A stretch of 64,000 bases of DNA from Kalmusia sp. IMI 367209 (lineage: Eukaryota; Ascomycota; Dothideomycetes; Pleosporales; Didymosphaeriaceae), in NCBI GenBank assembly GCA_027946365.1, contig JAPEUQ010000011.1:496001-560000 (forward strand), written 5' to 3'. This document shows, one piece after another, positions 9,386 to 19,679 of the stretch. Position numbers and translations under genes: made by a program. The notes under the pieces are model-generated. The model saw only the letters and a program-made list of their open reading frames with translations. It was not told the DNA's origin and made no database searches. How positions within the stretch are numbered: position 1 is the stretch's first letter; every line of letters starts with the position of its first letter.

Positions 9386-11485
9386 TCAAACAACCACGCC
9401 CTCCACCAGATTCTCGATCCACTCTCCAATATCATCCCACCTCACCCACCACCTCCTCCCAGCTTGAACACCGACCCTCTGCCTCCCCGCCCTCTCCTTT
9501 AACCCGGCTTGTGCACCTGTTCCTTGACTCTCCCACCACTCCTTTTCAGCTCTCTCCCTCGCCCTGCTGACAACAATCTCTTCATCTTCCACACGATATA
9601 AATCACACTTCTCACACTCCCTGCACTTCTGCCCAGGAACCTCCCTGAAATGTTGACAAAAATGGCCGTAGCCTACGCCGGCGAGCCCCTCGCGGCAGAT
9701 GTAGCACATGCTATAGCCGCAGGTGCATACAAGTTTGTTGCACCCTTCGGACTTGACGAAACTGAGACTGCAGGACGGACAAGTGCGCTTGACGGCATCG
9801 GTAGAGGCGCGCTCGAGGGTAAGGCGGAGCGAGTTGAGTTGGCTGGAGTAGCAGATATGCGGGTCGTACCATGGCGCGGAACAAGATAGACAAGAGGCGC
9901 GCGAGCAGGATGGCGAGAGACATTGGAAGCGGAGGCCGCGGCGCTTGAGATGGATGCGGCGGAGGGCGTTTTGGACAGGGGAGAAGAGGGGAAGCGGTTT
10001 GGGAAGGCTGCTGTTGAGGACGATTATGAAGGCGAGGAATAGAACGATGAAGAATATGAATATGCGAAAGGTTTGAAAGCAGAGAAGTTCGAAGAGGGGA
10101 ACAGAGGCGTACAGGAGCGGTCGTTTTCTGAAGCGGAGGCTGGACATAAGACTTGCAGAGGGGAGGGCGAGGTCGTCGATCTCGGCGTAAGGGCAAAATG
10201 GACACCGTAACAGAGGGAGCTGAGACTTGAGCAATGCTTCACTTGAGAAGCGCTCGTTCAGCTTATTGTAGTTGTCTTCGCCATCTGGTTCTTCGAGTAA
10301 AGCGCGCTTGACGAACGTAAGAGGTACACAACCGGTGCAATCTTCAACACTGTCCGTGATCGGAGCTATGCATTTAAGCGTGCACAAATCCGTGTTGATG
10401 TTACGAGCCCAGCCTTGATCGTATAGTGCAGCACTGATCGCATGTCGTATGCACCGGAAACAGATGTAGTGCCCCTCAACATGGCAAGTGGACATCTGCT
10501 GTAGCGTATTCGGAATAAAGCAGCATTCGCAATCGTACATCTCGCCCTCGGCCTCAGCCTCTTCCTCGTTACACTTCAGCGCCAGCTCAAGATCTTGCTG
10601 CATCTGTTCCTTCCGCTGCCTTTCCAACTCGGGCACAATCAGCGTTCCATATAGCTCTTGATCTAGCTCCAGACTCTTAGTCTTGACCAGTAGCGGCTTC
10701 CGTCCGCGTCCCGTTTTCGCATCCGGGGCGAGCCACATGACCAGCGGATGATCACTCGCACTGGGAGCCTTCCTCCGCATTAAGAAATTTGTGATACTGG
10801 TTCGCCAGCTCTGGCTCGACAGTACCAACAGCGTCGGTCGTGCCTGCGTATAGCTCCAGTTGTATTCAGCCAGCACGGCCTTAACAGTCGCGTGACTCAA
10901 ACCTTTGAATTCATTGTAGAGGGCCTCCTTCGCTGCGTCCTTGTATCCCTTGGAACGAAACTTGTCTTCCCTTGCCAGCGGCACGCCACGCGTGTCTTTC
11001 CCAGATTCCACACTACGGTACTTATACTTCTTCGCAAAGGCGTGCTGTTCCTCCTGCTCCGCGGGCATCCTGTATCTCCCGCGTGTCCATTTGTTGCCGT
11101 GGCGGAGCAGCTGCTCAGTGATCACCTCGACCCTGCTTTGTGGACCAAGCGCCGAAAGCATTTCGCGAAAAACTTCGGGCTGTAGATCCGGGAAGATTTC
11201 GGTGAGGGCTTGTAATGAGGTATTTAGATCGCGCAGGTCGAGGTCGGTGGATTCCGGGTCGGGTGCGTTGACGGGGAACGCGGCGAGGCTCTCCGAAGCC
11301 GACTGGCCTGAACCATTACTGCGAGGCCTGGGCCGTACCAGGGATGAGAAGACGGAAGTCATGTTGGATGAGGCGACTGAGCCTTGCGGCAACTCGTAGC
11401 GGGTGGTCGGTCGCGCATTCGGGTAGCGATTCAAATACTGCGAACTCCGGTGACGGGTGGCGTGAACGTGGAAATGTGCAGCCAC
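9386..11485 (-). CDS. RING-IBR-RING (RBR) E3 ubiquitin ligase with CUE-like domain and a membrane helix
   Basis: This is a 699-residue single-exon E3 ligase of the RBR class, which passes ubiquitin through a cysteine thioester. A CUE-like segment lies at residues 86-130 with the FPDL motif (residues 98-101). The first RING runs from about residue 319 (CECC, later CHVEGHYICFRC). The IBR region follows (CPFCPY near 428, QCLSPSC, CLSCSAPWYDPHIC to about 545). The second RING is at about 569-597 (CPSCSLSFVKSEGCNKLVC, CGYSMCYIC). By family comparison the cysteine in SEGCNK (about 582) is the catalytic one. The arrangement resembles the RNF216/TRIAD3 group. Oddly, a hydrophobic stretch of about 25 residues (roughly 470-492, IFIFFIVLFLAFIIVL) interrupts the IBR, so the protein may be membrane-bound. 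An alternative start is Met42. Two other ubiquitin-pathway genes occur in the window. Confidence 0.87.
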   Translation of the reverse strand: MAAHFHVHATRHRSSQYLNRYPNARPTTRYELPQGSVASSNMTSVFSSLVRPRPRSNGSGQSASESLAAFPVNAPDPESTDLDLRDLNTSLQALTEIFPDLQPEVFREMLSALGPQSRVEVITEQLLRHGNKWTRGRYRMPAEQEEQHAFAKKYKYRSVESGKDTRGVPLAREDKFRSKGYKDAAKEALYNEFKGLSHATVKAVLAEYNWSYTQARPTLLVLSSQSWRTSITNFLMRRKAPSASDHPLVMWLAPDAKTGRGRKPLLVKTKSLELDQELYGTLIVPELERQRKEQMQQDLELALKCNEEEAEAEGEMYDCECCFIPNTLQQMSTCHVEGHYICFRCIRHAISAALYDQGWARNINTDLCTLKCIAPITDSVEDCTGCVPLTFVKRALLEEPDGEDNYNKLNERFSSEALLKSQLPLLRCPFCPYAEIDDLALPSASLMSSLRFRKRPLLYASVPLFELLCFQTFRIFIFFIVLFLAFIIVLNSSLPKPLPLFSPVQNALRRIHLKRRGLRFQCLSPSCSRASCLSCSAPWYDPHICYSSQLNSLRLTLERASTDAVKRTCPSCSLSFVKSEGCNKLVCTCGYSMCYICREGLAGVGYGHFCQHFREVPGQKCRECEKCDLYRVEDEEIVVSRARERAEKEWWESQGTGAQAGLKERAGRQRVGVQAGRRWWVRWDDIGEWIENLVEGVVV

Positions 11486-11887
11486 TCGGTGTGAAGGCTG
11501 TTATTCATGATAGGGCGTTGAGTGGCATGGCGACGAGGCTCGTAGGAAGTTTTGTGGTAGCTACGCGTCATTCCGAGCCACCAGTATCTATGATTGCGCA
11601 TGTTCACGTGTTGGTCTTGGCAGCTAACGCAATAGACTTTCTTTAAACTCTCCTACCGATGTCTGAAATACTTTTCAGAAATCCGACGTGTACATATAAG
11701 CATGGCTCGGATTTCTTTTTCAAGTTCGAAGACTTTCAAATTCCTCTTAGGGAGGTTTTATTATCGCATTTTCTATGTACAATACTCGGAGTCTAATACG
11801 AACTGAGCAAATCAAAACGAGCGATTGTCTACAACCCTTGTGTACACATATTTAACAATATTTCCAACCCCAATCTGGCTCGCTTAT
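11486..11887. other. Intergenic, no gene seen
   Basis: This is the upstream region of the RBR ligase and 3' flank of the CE2 esterase. It contains a T-rich stretch near 11,690-11,760. No coding signal. Confidence 0.4.
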
Positions 11888-12928
11888 CTACCATTTCAAA
11901 GCCGTACTAATAGCCGCAGCAAGAAGCTTCGCACCAGCTGCATGCGTAGCCGCGTTTGGATGATAGTCGCAGCCCACATCTGACCCTTGCGTCGGCCAGT
12001 CGACAAGATGCATCTTCGTGCTATTGAGCTGCGTTATAGCTGATTTGAGAGCATTCGTCTGGGTAGTCTTCTGCGCGTCAGCTGTTGACGGATATCCATC
12101 ACTCAGCATTGGCGAGGTAAGCAGGAAAAAGTCGGCATCTGAGTAGTGCTTCTGAATACTGCGAATGAAGCTTATCATTGCATTCGTGTATGTCGTAGCG
12201 TTGAGCGGTTGACGCACGTTCAGGTAGCTGAAGTCGTTGGTGCCCAAGTTGATTACTACCGCGTTGGGGGTCGCTGCCGTGGGGAACGTGTAGCTGTTGT
12301 CTGCGTCGTTGGCACCGTACCGGGTGTACAATTGGGGCATAATAGGGCTGGTATCAGGGGATCCAGAGGCATAGTTTCGTGTTAATCCCTTTCCGCTCCA
12401 GGCTACTACGCTGTAGTCGGCACCAAGCGCTTCGGCTGCCAGAGCACCATACGTCTTTGGGTTATCCTGAACGACCGCGGTGTCTGTGCAAGGTAGTGTG
12501 CCATCGAGTCCGTAGCCAACAGTAATAGAATCGCCAATGATCTCGATCTTGCGCTTCGGAACGGCGTCTGCACCAAACTTTCCATCAGTGGTCACGTTGC
12601 GAATGGTCACCGTGCCGAAACCTGTTTCAGACCGTTTTCTTAGGACAAGCGTATGGTTGCCTTGGGTCAACCTTGAGGTGGAGATGGTCTTGCTGGCAAG
12701 ATCTGAGACAATAGTAGGTTCGCCTCCATCTATGCGCAAATCGAAACTGCTAGTGCCACTGACAGCATCGAGAAGGATAGTGGCTGACGATCCTGTAAAG
12801 GTAAATGACAGACCAGTGCCTGGCCAGGTGAGTTCTTTGGTCGCTGGATTGACTCGCCCGAGGTATCGGACAGCTTGGGCGTGGCCCAGGAATGACAGAA
12901 TAGAAAGAACAGGAGTGACGTGAACCAT
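11888..12928 (-). CDS. Secreted SGNH esterase, CE2 acetyl(xylan) esterase type
   Basis: This 346-residue single-exon secreted esterase most likely removes acetyl groups from plant polysaccharides. The N-terminus (MVHVTPVLSILSFLGHAQA) is a signal peptide. Residues about 20-115 form a beta-rich region like the N-terminal jelly-roll of family CE2. The SGNH catalytic domain follows: block I EIIGDSITVGYG with Ser134, an oxyanion glycine in SGKG near 178, block III NLGTNDFS with Asn231, and block V DYHPNAATH with His323. The spacing and the two-domain order fit CE2 rather than the classic GDSL lipases. Substrate specificity (xylan, glucomannan or others) cannot be decided here. Together with GH11 and GH28 in the window it points to plant cell-wall use. 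Confidence 0.85.
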   Translation of the reverse strand: MVHVTPVLSILSFLGHAQAVRYLGRVNPATKELTWPGTGLSFTFTGSSATILLDAVSGTSSFDLRIDGGEPTIVSDLASKTISTSRLTQGNHTLVLRKRSETGFGTVTIRNVTTDGKFGADAVPKRKIEIIGDSITVGYGLDGTLPCTDTAVVQDNPKTYGALAAEALGADYSVVAWSGKGLTRNYASGSPDTSPIMPQLYTRYGANDADNSYTFPTAATPNAVVINLGTNDFSYLNVRQPLNATTYTNAMISFIRSIQKHYSDADFFLLTSPMLSDGYPSTADAQKTTQTNALKSAITQLNSTKMHLVDWPTQGSDVGCDYHPNAATHAAGAKLLAAAISTALKW

Positions 12929-13808
12929 TTTCTCAATATCAAATAAACCTACCAGGTTGAGCTGCTCAACAGCGCTTTAAAAGCTGCGGACTCATGGCGA
13001 CGATCGACATATTGAAGGGGACCTCGGGACAGCTGCACATTAGTTGGAAGTCTGGACGAAGGGCAAATCATTTCGGGCCCGGTTTCCGCGTAGCTAGCCA
13101 GGGATTGTGCATTTGTATAGAGTATAGGGCCATCTTGAAAGTGAAACTGCAAGGCAAACCTGGGGCGAGGCTGTCGCTATTATATTATTGCGGGGCCTTT
13201 CCCGTTCAGGCACGGATATTAAGTGCCCACCTTAAACGGCGAAATGGGTCAAAGTTATTCCGAAGCTAGTCGAGAAGCGCCAGAGTAAATGGACTAGGAA
13301 TTACAGAATAGGACATCATATTAATCGGAAAGTTTCAGCGAAAGGCCGGTAGATTTCACGTAGAAAATGAGAAGCTAGGCTAGGGGAGTGATGCTTGCCA
13401 CCATGTACCTGTCAATAAGCGAGGGACTACACCAAATTGAAGAAGACAGACATCCGATTCGCACTTCGACTCACCGTGCAGCTCACCTGTACTGAGGCAC
13501 TGGGCAGAAATTTTAGGATGTACTTTGCATTGAACTACCCCAGCATACAATGTCCAAAGGTCGGTACATTCATTGATCATCGCAGTACCATGGCCATAGG
13601 ATCTTCTCAAAAAGAACTTGCTCGATTTAGATCCAATAATGAGCACGTGGCTCTTTAGTCCTAAGCACGTTCCCGATTGTAGTAGAAAAAAATGTTGACC
13701 TGACCTCTGGAGCTGAGCCTACAAAAAAACACAATAATTACAAACACTCAAGGTACAAGATAACCTGGCCGCCTCCCCTCCCACTCATTACTCTGCATAA
13801 TTCCCAAT
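12929..13808. other. Intergenic, no gene seen
   Basis: This stretch lies between the CE2 start and the end of the large DPBB gene. Short frames on both strands (about 12,994-13,269 and 13,380-13,658) have no recognisable features. No repeat or RNA gene seen. Confidence 0.4.
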
Positions 13809-16800
13809 TCAACACGTCGGTTCCGCAGTCGCAGCAATAATCTCATCGTCCTTCAACCACCTCCACGTCGCTACCACCCTGCCTACGTCCATTGGTGTAA
13901 CTGCCGCATCGAAAACATAATGAAATATATCCAAGTCCTGAGGTCTGCATGCCGCGCATTGATCCCTGACCCTCAATACGAAACTCTTATTCATACCATC
14001 CGCATCCTCCGCCCAGACAGCAATTCGTTGATTACAAAGATTAATACCAAAGATCTGCCATGAGATAGCCACACCCAATTCTTGAGCCTGCATCTTGATA
14101 CCTGATTGAGGATCGCAGGCACCTGTTCCGGTTCCGTTGCCTTCATCATAGCCACTCAAATGACCCGTCTGTATTGCAGCGGGAACATTAGTGTCACTGA
14201 CGTACCCTGTAGGAAGCGGGTACGGCTCATAGACCTTCCAGGTCCGAGATATGCCTGGCCATTTGGTGATTGGAGCGTGAGCGGCGTACGTAAGGGTAGG
14301 TACATCAGTGGTACTCAATTCGTATGAGGCAGCCGAGGAATACACAACTGTCGCCGCATGCTCGTTTGACAATGGCGTTGGTGGTGGTCGACCTATACAG
14401 CAATCGCTCTCCGTATATGTTTCGCCACCACTTGGAGCACCTGAGTGGGAGGGGCTGACTGTAAGCCTCGTATAAGGATTTGGGACGGGACAATTTGTCA
14501 CTATGAAACCTGGGTCGAGTTGGTGGATCTGACCCAAGGCTGGAGCAGCTGTCATGCTTCTCGCAGGTAAAGTCCTTCGTGACCACTCTCGCACACCCAA
14601 TCCCAACGAAGCGGCAATGGGTCGATTCGCGAGCGTAGGTATCAGAGATGTTGTGAGACTTCGTGGTACACTCAATCCTATATCCACGTCATTCCGCGGA
14701 TCACCTCTATTCCTCACTGCCGCGTTCTGACTCGCGCTGGTAATTAAGCTCTCTGTAACCCCGCTGTCATTTCTACCTTCTTTCGACCGAAGTGTGGACA
14801 AATCTTGATCCATAGCCTTTTCACCAGGATCGTTAGACTTAGACTCCCGCCTAGGTAACCATCTTTTTAGTCTCTCCCAGGAGAGCGGTGCATGAAAATG
14901 CGATCGCGCCACATTCGCCGAGGCATATGGATGATGATCAGTACTCTTCAACGTGATAGTGACTACCGTCGTGGAGGAGAACGCTGCATCTATAGTCACG
15001 GTACCAGAGGAAATTAGATCAGAAGTTTCATGACGTCTTACCGCACTGTTGCTCTGACTATCAATAGTCGTAGTCCCCGAATTCGACTTTACCTTATTAC
15101 CGATGAAGTTCATGAGGGACCTAAAGTCTGATGGCTCTTCTCGACGTACCTGTGGATGGGAAGTAACCCAGATAGTGGTCGTCTCAGTCGAAGTCATCGT
15201 CGGCAAACATCCCGTAGTCTCTACTTTCTTTACCCCGCGCACAAGCCTAATAAGATTACCAAGCATAGCTAAGGGCAAAGGGAGGTTGCCTTGCCGCCCA
15301 TGAGCAGCGCTCGTGCTGTTGTTGAAGATAGTGGTAGTAGATCCTGGTCCATCCACCTTTTTGGTCTTTCCTCCGTTATTGGCTTTTTTATAGTCGAGAT
15401 CGGTAATAGAGATGTCTGCCAGTGTCTCAGAAGTCGTAGCCTCAGCTTCTGAAACTTTTGCCGTCACTTGAGGCGATGATATGATGGTAGGAGAGCGTTT
15501 CTCCCCACTCACCAATCGCACAATATTTCCAAGCATGAGGAAAGGTTGCGGAACATTGAAATATCGACCCAATGCACCATTCGACTCGTCATCTGCGAGC
15601 ACAACAGAGGAAGGGTCGCCTGCTAAAGCCGAAAATGATTGGTCCGGCACTTCGAATGTTCTGGGAGCATTTTGTGTCGGTCTTGATGGTGATGTTGTTA
15701 AATGACTATCTTTACGCCTACGATTTACTTCTCTAGCCTCTTTTTCGTCGAAATGACCGCCAAGAGCAGTGACACCATCAAGAATAGGGTTTACAGGTTT
15801 CTTGATCCTAGCTGTTCTCGCTCTGAGACCTCCACTATGCGTAGGGGTAGGTATCATTGATCGAAGACCTGAGCGTTGTAATATTGTCGTAGAAGCTATC
15901 ACGCTCGGTTCGGCGCCGCTTGCTACGGCAGCAACGTGCGTAGGCCAACCAACACCTGTCTCTGGACCCCCTACAACCCTCTTATCAATTTTTGGAATAT
16001 CCACCTTGAGTTTTTTGAGGGGGCCGCTTAATATATCAATAACCCGGTTCGCATATTCCTTGCTCTTCTGCTTAGAAGTGTCGGCTATGACGTCTACGAG
16101 ATTCATCGAATTATCATAAATATCACCAAATATGCCTCTAATTCTTCCCATGAACTCTTTAACATGATCATAATAGCGCTCGAGCGAGTCTTTGAGTGCA
16201 TTGAAATTGTCTTTAACACCTTCGAGGGTAAAATATAGGGTCATGGCTTTTGCTCCTATAACAATGACAAAGATAGCGCAGGCGAGAAATACGATCTTTT
16301 TGATTATGTCTTTTATCGTTTGTTGTTGACACCATGATATGGGGTGCATTATTGGCCAGAGCAAACTAGCCCAGAAACCACCAGGACGTTGAGGTTTCTC
16401 TTCGGCATTGCTAGTAGGGGGCGGCAAAGCGATTGTAGTAACCTCAGGCGTATGCGTAGATGCGGTCGCCGCCACGGCCACCGTCGGCGTCGTACTAACA
16501 ATAATAGAGTCCGGCCACGCAATCATGGCAATTTGATTCCCACTTCTCTCGTCCCAGTGCTCGTATTTGTCGGCTCCGTCCTTGAGCATATTAGGAATCT
16601 CATCATCGTTAGGCTTGGCTTCCTCAATATGGGGCTCAACCTCGTTGTGAACAGGATGTATCCCCGATGTAGCACTGTTTTTAAAGCCTTTGGCCGCTCC
16701 GATGGCCTTATTCATGAAACACTCTTTCTTCTCCTCAATCTCTTCGAATCTGCGAGTAGCATTTCCGACTAAGGTTTTGATGCTAGAATTTGCTGTATCT

Positions 16801-18398
16801 ACCTTATTGCTCCAGTCGATGGTGCCCTCGATTTCCTCCCTGATGGTGTGACCGGTGTCATCAAACCACTTACCGCATTTCAACCTCAAATCGAGATAGT
16901 TGAAGTTGATGAAGATGCTAATAACGATGATAAAGATGGTGAACAAGGTGCCAGCATGGATTGCAATTGCAGCTTGGATTTCGTGAGTCTTCTTTAGATA
17001 GCTAAAAGTTTTGAAGAATCGTGATCCTTTTCGCGAAAAAGCTAGGTTTGGCATCTCAGTCGAGTGTATCCTAGTGGCTTCCGAGACGCCGGCGAGCATC
17101 GCCGTTGTCGTGGACGGCGAGTGATGTAAAAGAGATGTTGGCACCGACTGCGCCATACTGTAATCGAAAAGTGCTCCGAACGATAAGGCTGTGAGGAGAA
17201 TGCGTTCTCCCAAACTATGGAAGTGACTAAACTGACCGATCCAGTAAAACAGAGAAGGCACGATAGAATTATGTATACCAAGGCTGAGAATAGGCATTCC
17301 CTCAGTTTCTAGTCCGTTAGTAGTCACCGCTTCATTCTTTGTCATCAGTGTTTCTGTAGTCAAAACTGTTGCAGGAACCGGTTGACCAGTCGCAAACAAG
17401 TGGTCTCTCCTCTGCACGTCGTCCTCCTTGGAAGTAGTAAAGCGTCTCGATTCCGAAGTTTGATGTGTATCACTCGTCTTCGATGATAGCGTCGATGTCG
17501 CGACAGAATGCTTCCCAGTGGTAGTCGAAGTCGTTGTTGTACTAATATTGACGCTCTTACGGCTAGCCGCCGACGACTCCATTCCAATCGATGATCCCAA
17601 AGTAAAAATCGCATTGATAGTCACGTTCTGGTCAAGAGACGTCAGATTGTCCACAACGTCCGGTAGGATGCACAAGCATTGATGGCCGTCAATGCTACTC
17701 ATTTTAGTTGCGGCAGCCAGGCAAATTATCGCTGAGATGCAATGAATAATAAGCGCTGTTACGATCGCGGTGCAGATACTGATTCTCTTATAGTTCTCTG
17801 AGATGCAGAATTTCGATCGTTCGGAGGGACTGTCGTCTGGCCTGCTGTTCACACGACCGAGAAATTTACTTCTAGGTAAGTGATGTACCATGGCTGTGGG
17901 TTCGTCTACTCTACCACCACTCAAGTAGGGCCCTTGGTTTTGCGATTCACTAAGATCCACATCTTGCATCGTGGAGTTGAACTCCTCGCAGAACTTGGAT
18001 CTTTGTGGTGCGATGTAAGAACTGTCTTGAATTCCGTTCTGCTTATCGACGTGCGCCTGTCTGTCTTTGTGGTCGTGTTGGCAGTTCGAATTGTCTCTTT
18101 TGTCGTATTGTTTATCGATGCAAGCCTGTCCTTGCAAACTGCCATCTTGGTATGTTTCAAGCACGAGGTTTGAACGGTCTCCAGTCCTGTACTGTCCCTC
18201 GTTGTGCACTTGCCCCTGCACTTGATCGTCTAGGTACGATGTATGAAATTTGTATACGCTACGTGGCTTAGCATGCGCGGAAAGCGGTGACACGTCTTCC
18301 ATATCCACATTGTATCTCTTATCAGGCTCCATTTCGGGCGATGAAGAATTCAAAGAGTTCGTCCTGCATGCGAGTTTGCTAGGTCGATCTTCCATCAA
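13809..18398 (-). CDS. Very large membrane protein with C-terminal double-psi beta-barrel (RlpA/expansin-like) domain
   Basis: This is a single uninterrupted frame of 1529 residues. The N-terminal 200 residues are hydrophilic, Gln/Asp-rich and probably cytosolic. Membrane helices are visible at about residues 207-231, 475-500 and 697-723, with a weaker hydrophobic stretch near 400-416. Between and after them lie long Ser/Thr/Pro-rich stretches, likely extracellular stalks. The last 110 or so residues form a double-psi beta-barrel domain: GTGACDPQSG, then LCNQRIAVW, RVRDQCAACRPQDLDI and VGRVVATWRW. This fold is found in expansins, barwin, cerato-platanin-like and RlpA proteins, which act on or bind cell-wall polysaccharide. 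I infer a wall-facing, membrane-anchored protein. The next gene upstream is a short version of the same design. No enzymatic residues can be assigned safely. Confidence 0.75.
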   Translation of the reverse strand: MMEDRPSKLACRTNSLNSSSPEMEPDKRYNVDMEDVSPLSAHAKPRSVYKFHTSYLDDQVQGQVHNEGQYRTGDRSNLVLETYQDGSLQGQACIDKQYDKRDNSNCQHDHKDRQAHVDKQNGIQDSSYIAPQRSKFCEEFNSTMQDVDLSESQNQGPYLSGGRVDEPTAMVHHLPRSKFLGRVNSRPDDSPSERSKFCISENYKRISICTAIVTALIIHCISAIICLAAATKMSSIDGHQCLCILPDVVDNLTSLDQNVTINAIFTLGSSIGMESSAASRKSVNISTTTTSTTTGKHSVATSTLSSKTSDTHQTSESRRFTTSKEDDVQRRDHLFATGQPVPATVLTTETLMTKNEAVTTNGLETEGMPILSLGIHNSIVPSLFYWIGQFSHFHSLGERILLTALSFGALFDYSMAQSVPTSLLHHSPSTTTAMLAGVSEATRIHSTEMPNLAFSRKGSRFFKTFSYLKKTHEIQAAIAIHAGTLFTIFIIVISIFINFNYLDLRLKCGKWFDDTGHTIREEIEGTIDWSNKVDTANSSIKTLVGNATRRFEEIEEKKECFMNKAIGAAKGFKNSATSGIHPVHNEVEPHIEEAKPNDDEIPNMLKDGADKYEHWDERSGNQIAMIAWPDSIIVSTTPTVAVAATASTHTPEVTTIALPPPTSNAEEKPQRPGGFWASLLWPIMHPISWCQQQTIKDIIKKIVFLACAIFVIVIGAKAMTLYFTLEGVKDNFNALKDSLERYYDHVKEFMGRIRGIFGDIYDNSMNLVDVIADTSKQKSKEYANRVIDILSGPLKKLKVDIPKIDKRVVGGPETGVGWPTHVAAVASGAEPSVIASTTILQRSGLRSMIPTPTHSGGLRARTARIKKPVNPILDGVTALGGHFDEKEAREVNRRRKDSHLTTSPSRPTQNAPRTFEVPDQSFSALAGDPSSVVLADDESNGALGRYFNVPQPFLMLGNIVRLVSGEKRSPTIISSPQVTAKVSEAEATTSETLADISITDLDYKKANNGGKTKKVDGPGSTTTIFNNSTSAAHGRQGNLPLPLAMLGNLIRLVRGVKKVETTGCLPTMTSTETTTIWVTSHPQVRREEPSDFRSLMNFIGNKVKSNSGTTTIDSQSNSAVRRHETSDLISSGTVTIDAAFSSTTVVTITLKSTDHHPYASANVARSHFHAPLSWERLKRWLPRRESKSNDPGEKAMDQDLSTLRSKEGRNDSGVTESLITSASQNAAVRNRGDPRNDVDIGLSVPRSLTTSLIPTLANRPIAASLGLGVREWSRRTLPARSMTAAPALGQIHQLDPGFIVTNCPVPNPYTRLTVSPSHSGAPSGGETYTESDCCIGRPPPTPLSNEHAATVVYSSAASYELSTTDVPTLTYAAHAPITKWPGISRTWKVYEPYPLPTGYVSDTNVPAAIQTGHLSGYDEGNGTGTGACDPQSGIKMQAQELGVAISWQIFGINLCNQRIAVWAEDADGMNKSFVLRVRDQCAACRPQDLDIFHYVFDAAVTPMDVGRVVATWRWLKDDEIIAATAEPTC

Positions 18399-18881
18399 TA
18401 CTAGGAGTCTGAATGTTCTGCGCTCGCAATTGGTTGTCTGGCTTCCGTGTGCCCTCCTCGTATGGACCTACTAAGCTAGCTCTGAGACTGGCTTCAGAAA
18501 CTACAAATACGACAGAGATTGGGTTCGCTGAAGACTCGGTTCGAGGAAATCTGCGGAAGCAGAGGGTGTGCGCTAGCAGGCAAAGGTTGTTGCACGTCTT
18601 TTCAATTTCCTCGTTGGGAACAGAGTCTCTCGTAAAGAGAATCTTCGGGTTCTGTGTGTCTGTGTAGGTGGACTTCTAGCAGTGGGCGACGGATGAAGGC
18701 GATGCTAGCGATAGATGGACATGAACAGATTGACTTGGGGAAGGAATGTAGTGTAAAATATGTAGGTAATGTGAACGCCTTGGGGAGATAGACGTTGTAT
18801 TAATACTTTTCATACTTGGAGCAAAGATGAGTGGGATCATGAATACGGGGTTCAGGGAAACACGGTGCACATTTGTATTGC
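18399..18881. other. Spacer between the two DPBB genes
   Basis: This is 483 bases between two same-strand genes. It contains the presumed promoter of the large DPBB gene and the 3' end of the small one. No separate gene seen. Confidence 0.4.
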
Positions 18882-19679
18882 TCATAGCCATGCCCAAGTC
18901 ACAGGCACTCTACCCAGATCAGGATCGGCCATCTTATCAAACATAGCCGGGCTAACATCGATATCAGTAGGTTGACACCCCGTACCTGCTCCAAATTAGT
19001 GACAAAACATCACTCACGAATAGCTATAGTCAAGCTACAAAGCTGACGCGTATCTCGGGAAGACTCACAGCGGTCCACGACAGTCACATCAATGCTGACC
19101 TGCTTGCCATCCTCCCTCCTCCTCGAAGCCCTTATTTTCCTCCCGCATAGCGGATTCTGATTTGGGTCGCTACCCGTCTGCATAGCGTCGAAGGTATAAT
19201 GTGACACGGCTACGATGGGAGAGTTGTCGTTGGACTGAATGCCGCACGCTCCCACGGCGGGGTTATAGTATGTCAAGTCACCAGTGTAGATTTGCGCACC
19301 ATTGGGAAGCGGGAGGTTTTGGTCCCTACGCGATGCAACAGTCAGAGCATGCTCACACTTGGGGTAACTAGGCTTAGACTCACTTGTGCTTGTGCAAGCC
19401 CACCCCGAGTCCTATGGCAAGCGCAACGATACAAAGCACTACCGCGAGCACAACACAGAGAAAAGTGCGACGCTTAAGACCTATGTAGCGCTTATACGGA
19501 GGAAATGTGCGGTCGAAGCGATCTGCAATAGCCCAGCGCGTAGTTATAGTTCCAAAATGCAGTCTCTTCCTCGTCGTTGTTCCCTCTTCGGGTACCTCCC
19601 AGTCCGGCGCATCATATGCGCTGCCATGCGCCGGCTCTGGCACCTTTACTTCCTTGGACGTGGTATTCAAGTCAGCCAT
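18882..19679 (-). CDS. Membrane-anchored double-psi beta-barrel (expansin/RlpA-like) protein, 218 aa
   Basis: Three exons (19384-19679, 19069-19325, 18882-18985) with introns of 58 bases (19326-19383) and 83 bases (18986-19068) give 219 codons. The N-terminal 75 residues are cytosolic in character. They are followed by a basic patch and one strong membrane helix (CVVLAVVLCIVALAIGLGVG), which makes this a type II single-pass protein. The rest is one double-psi beta-barrel: GDLTYYNPAVGACG, IVAVSHYTFDA, NPLCGRKI, VTVVDRCTGCQPTDIDVS and LGRVPVTWAW. The aspartate in VVDRC and the paired cysteines are standard for fungal RlpA-like/expansin-like proteins. It lies head-to-tail with the 1529-residue DPBB protein, and the two probably arose by duplication and divergence. 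Its role in wall binding or loosening is inferred from the fold only. Confidence 0.82.

Noticed and set aside
9207..9570. Plus-strand frames rich in Pro/Ser/Thr as a small secreted protein
   Set aside because: They are mostly shadows of the coding 3' end of the RBR ligase on the other strand.
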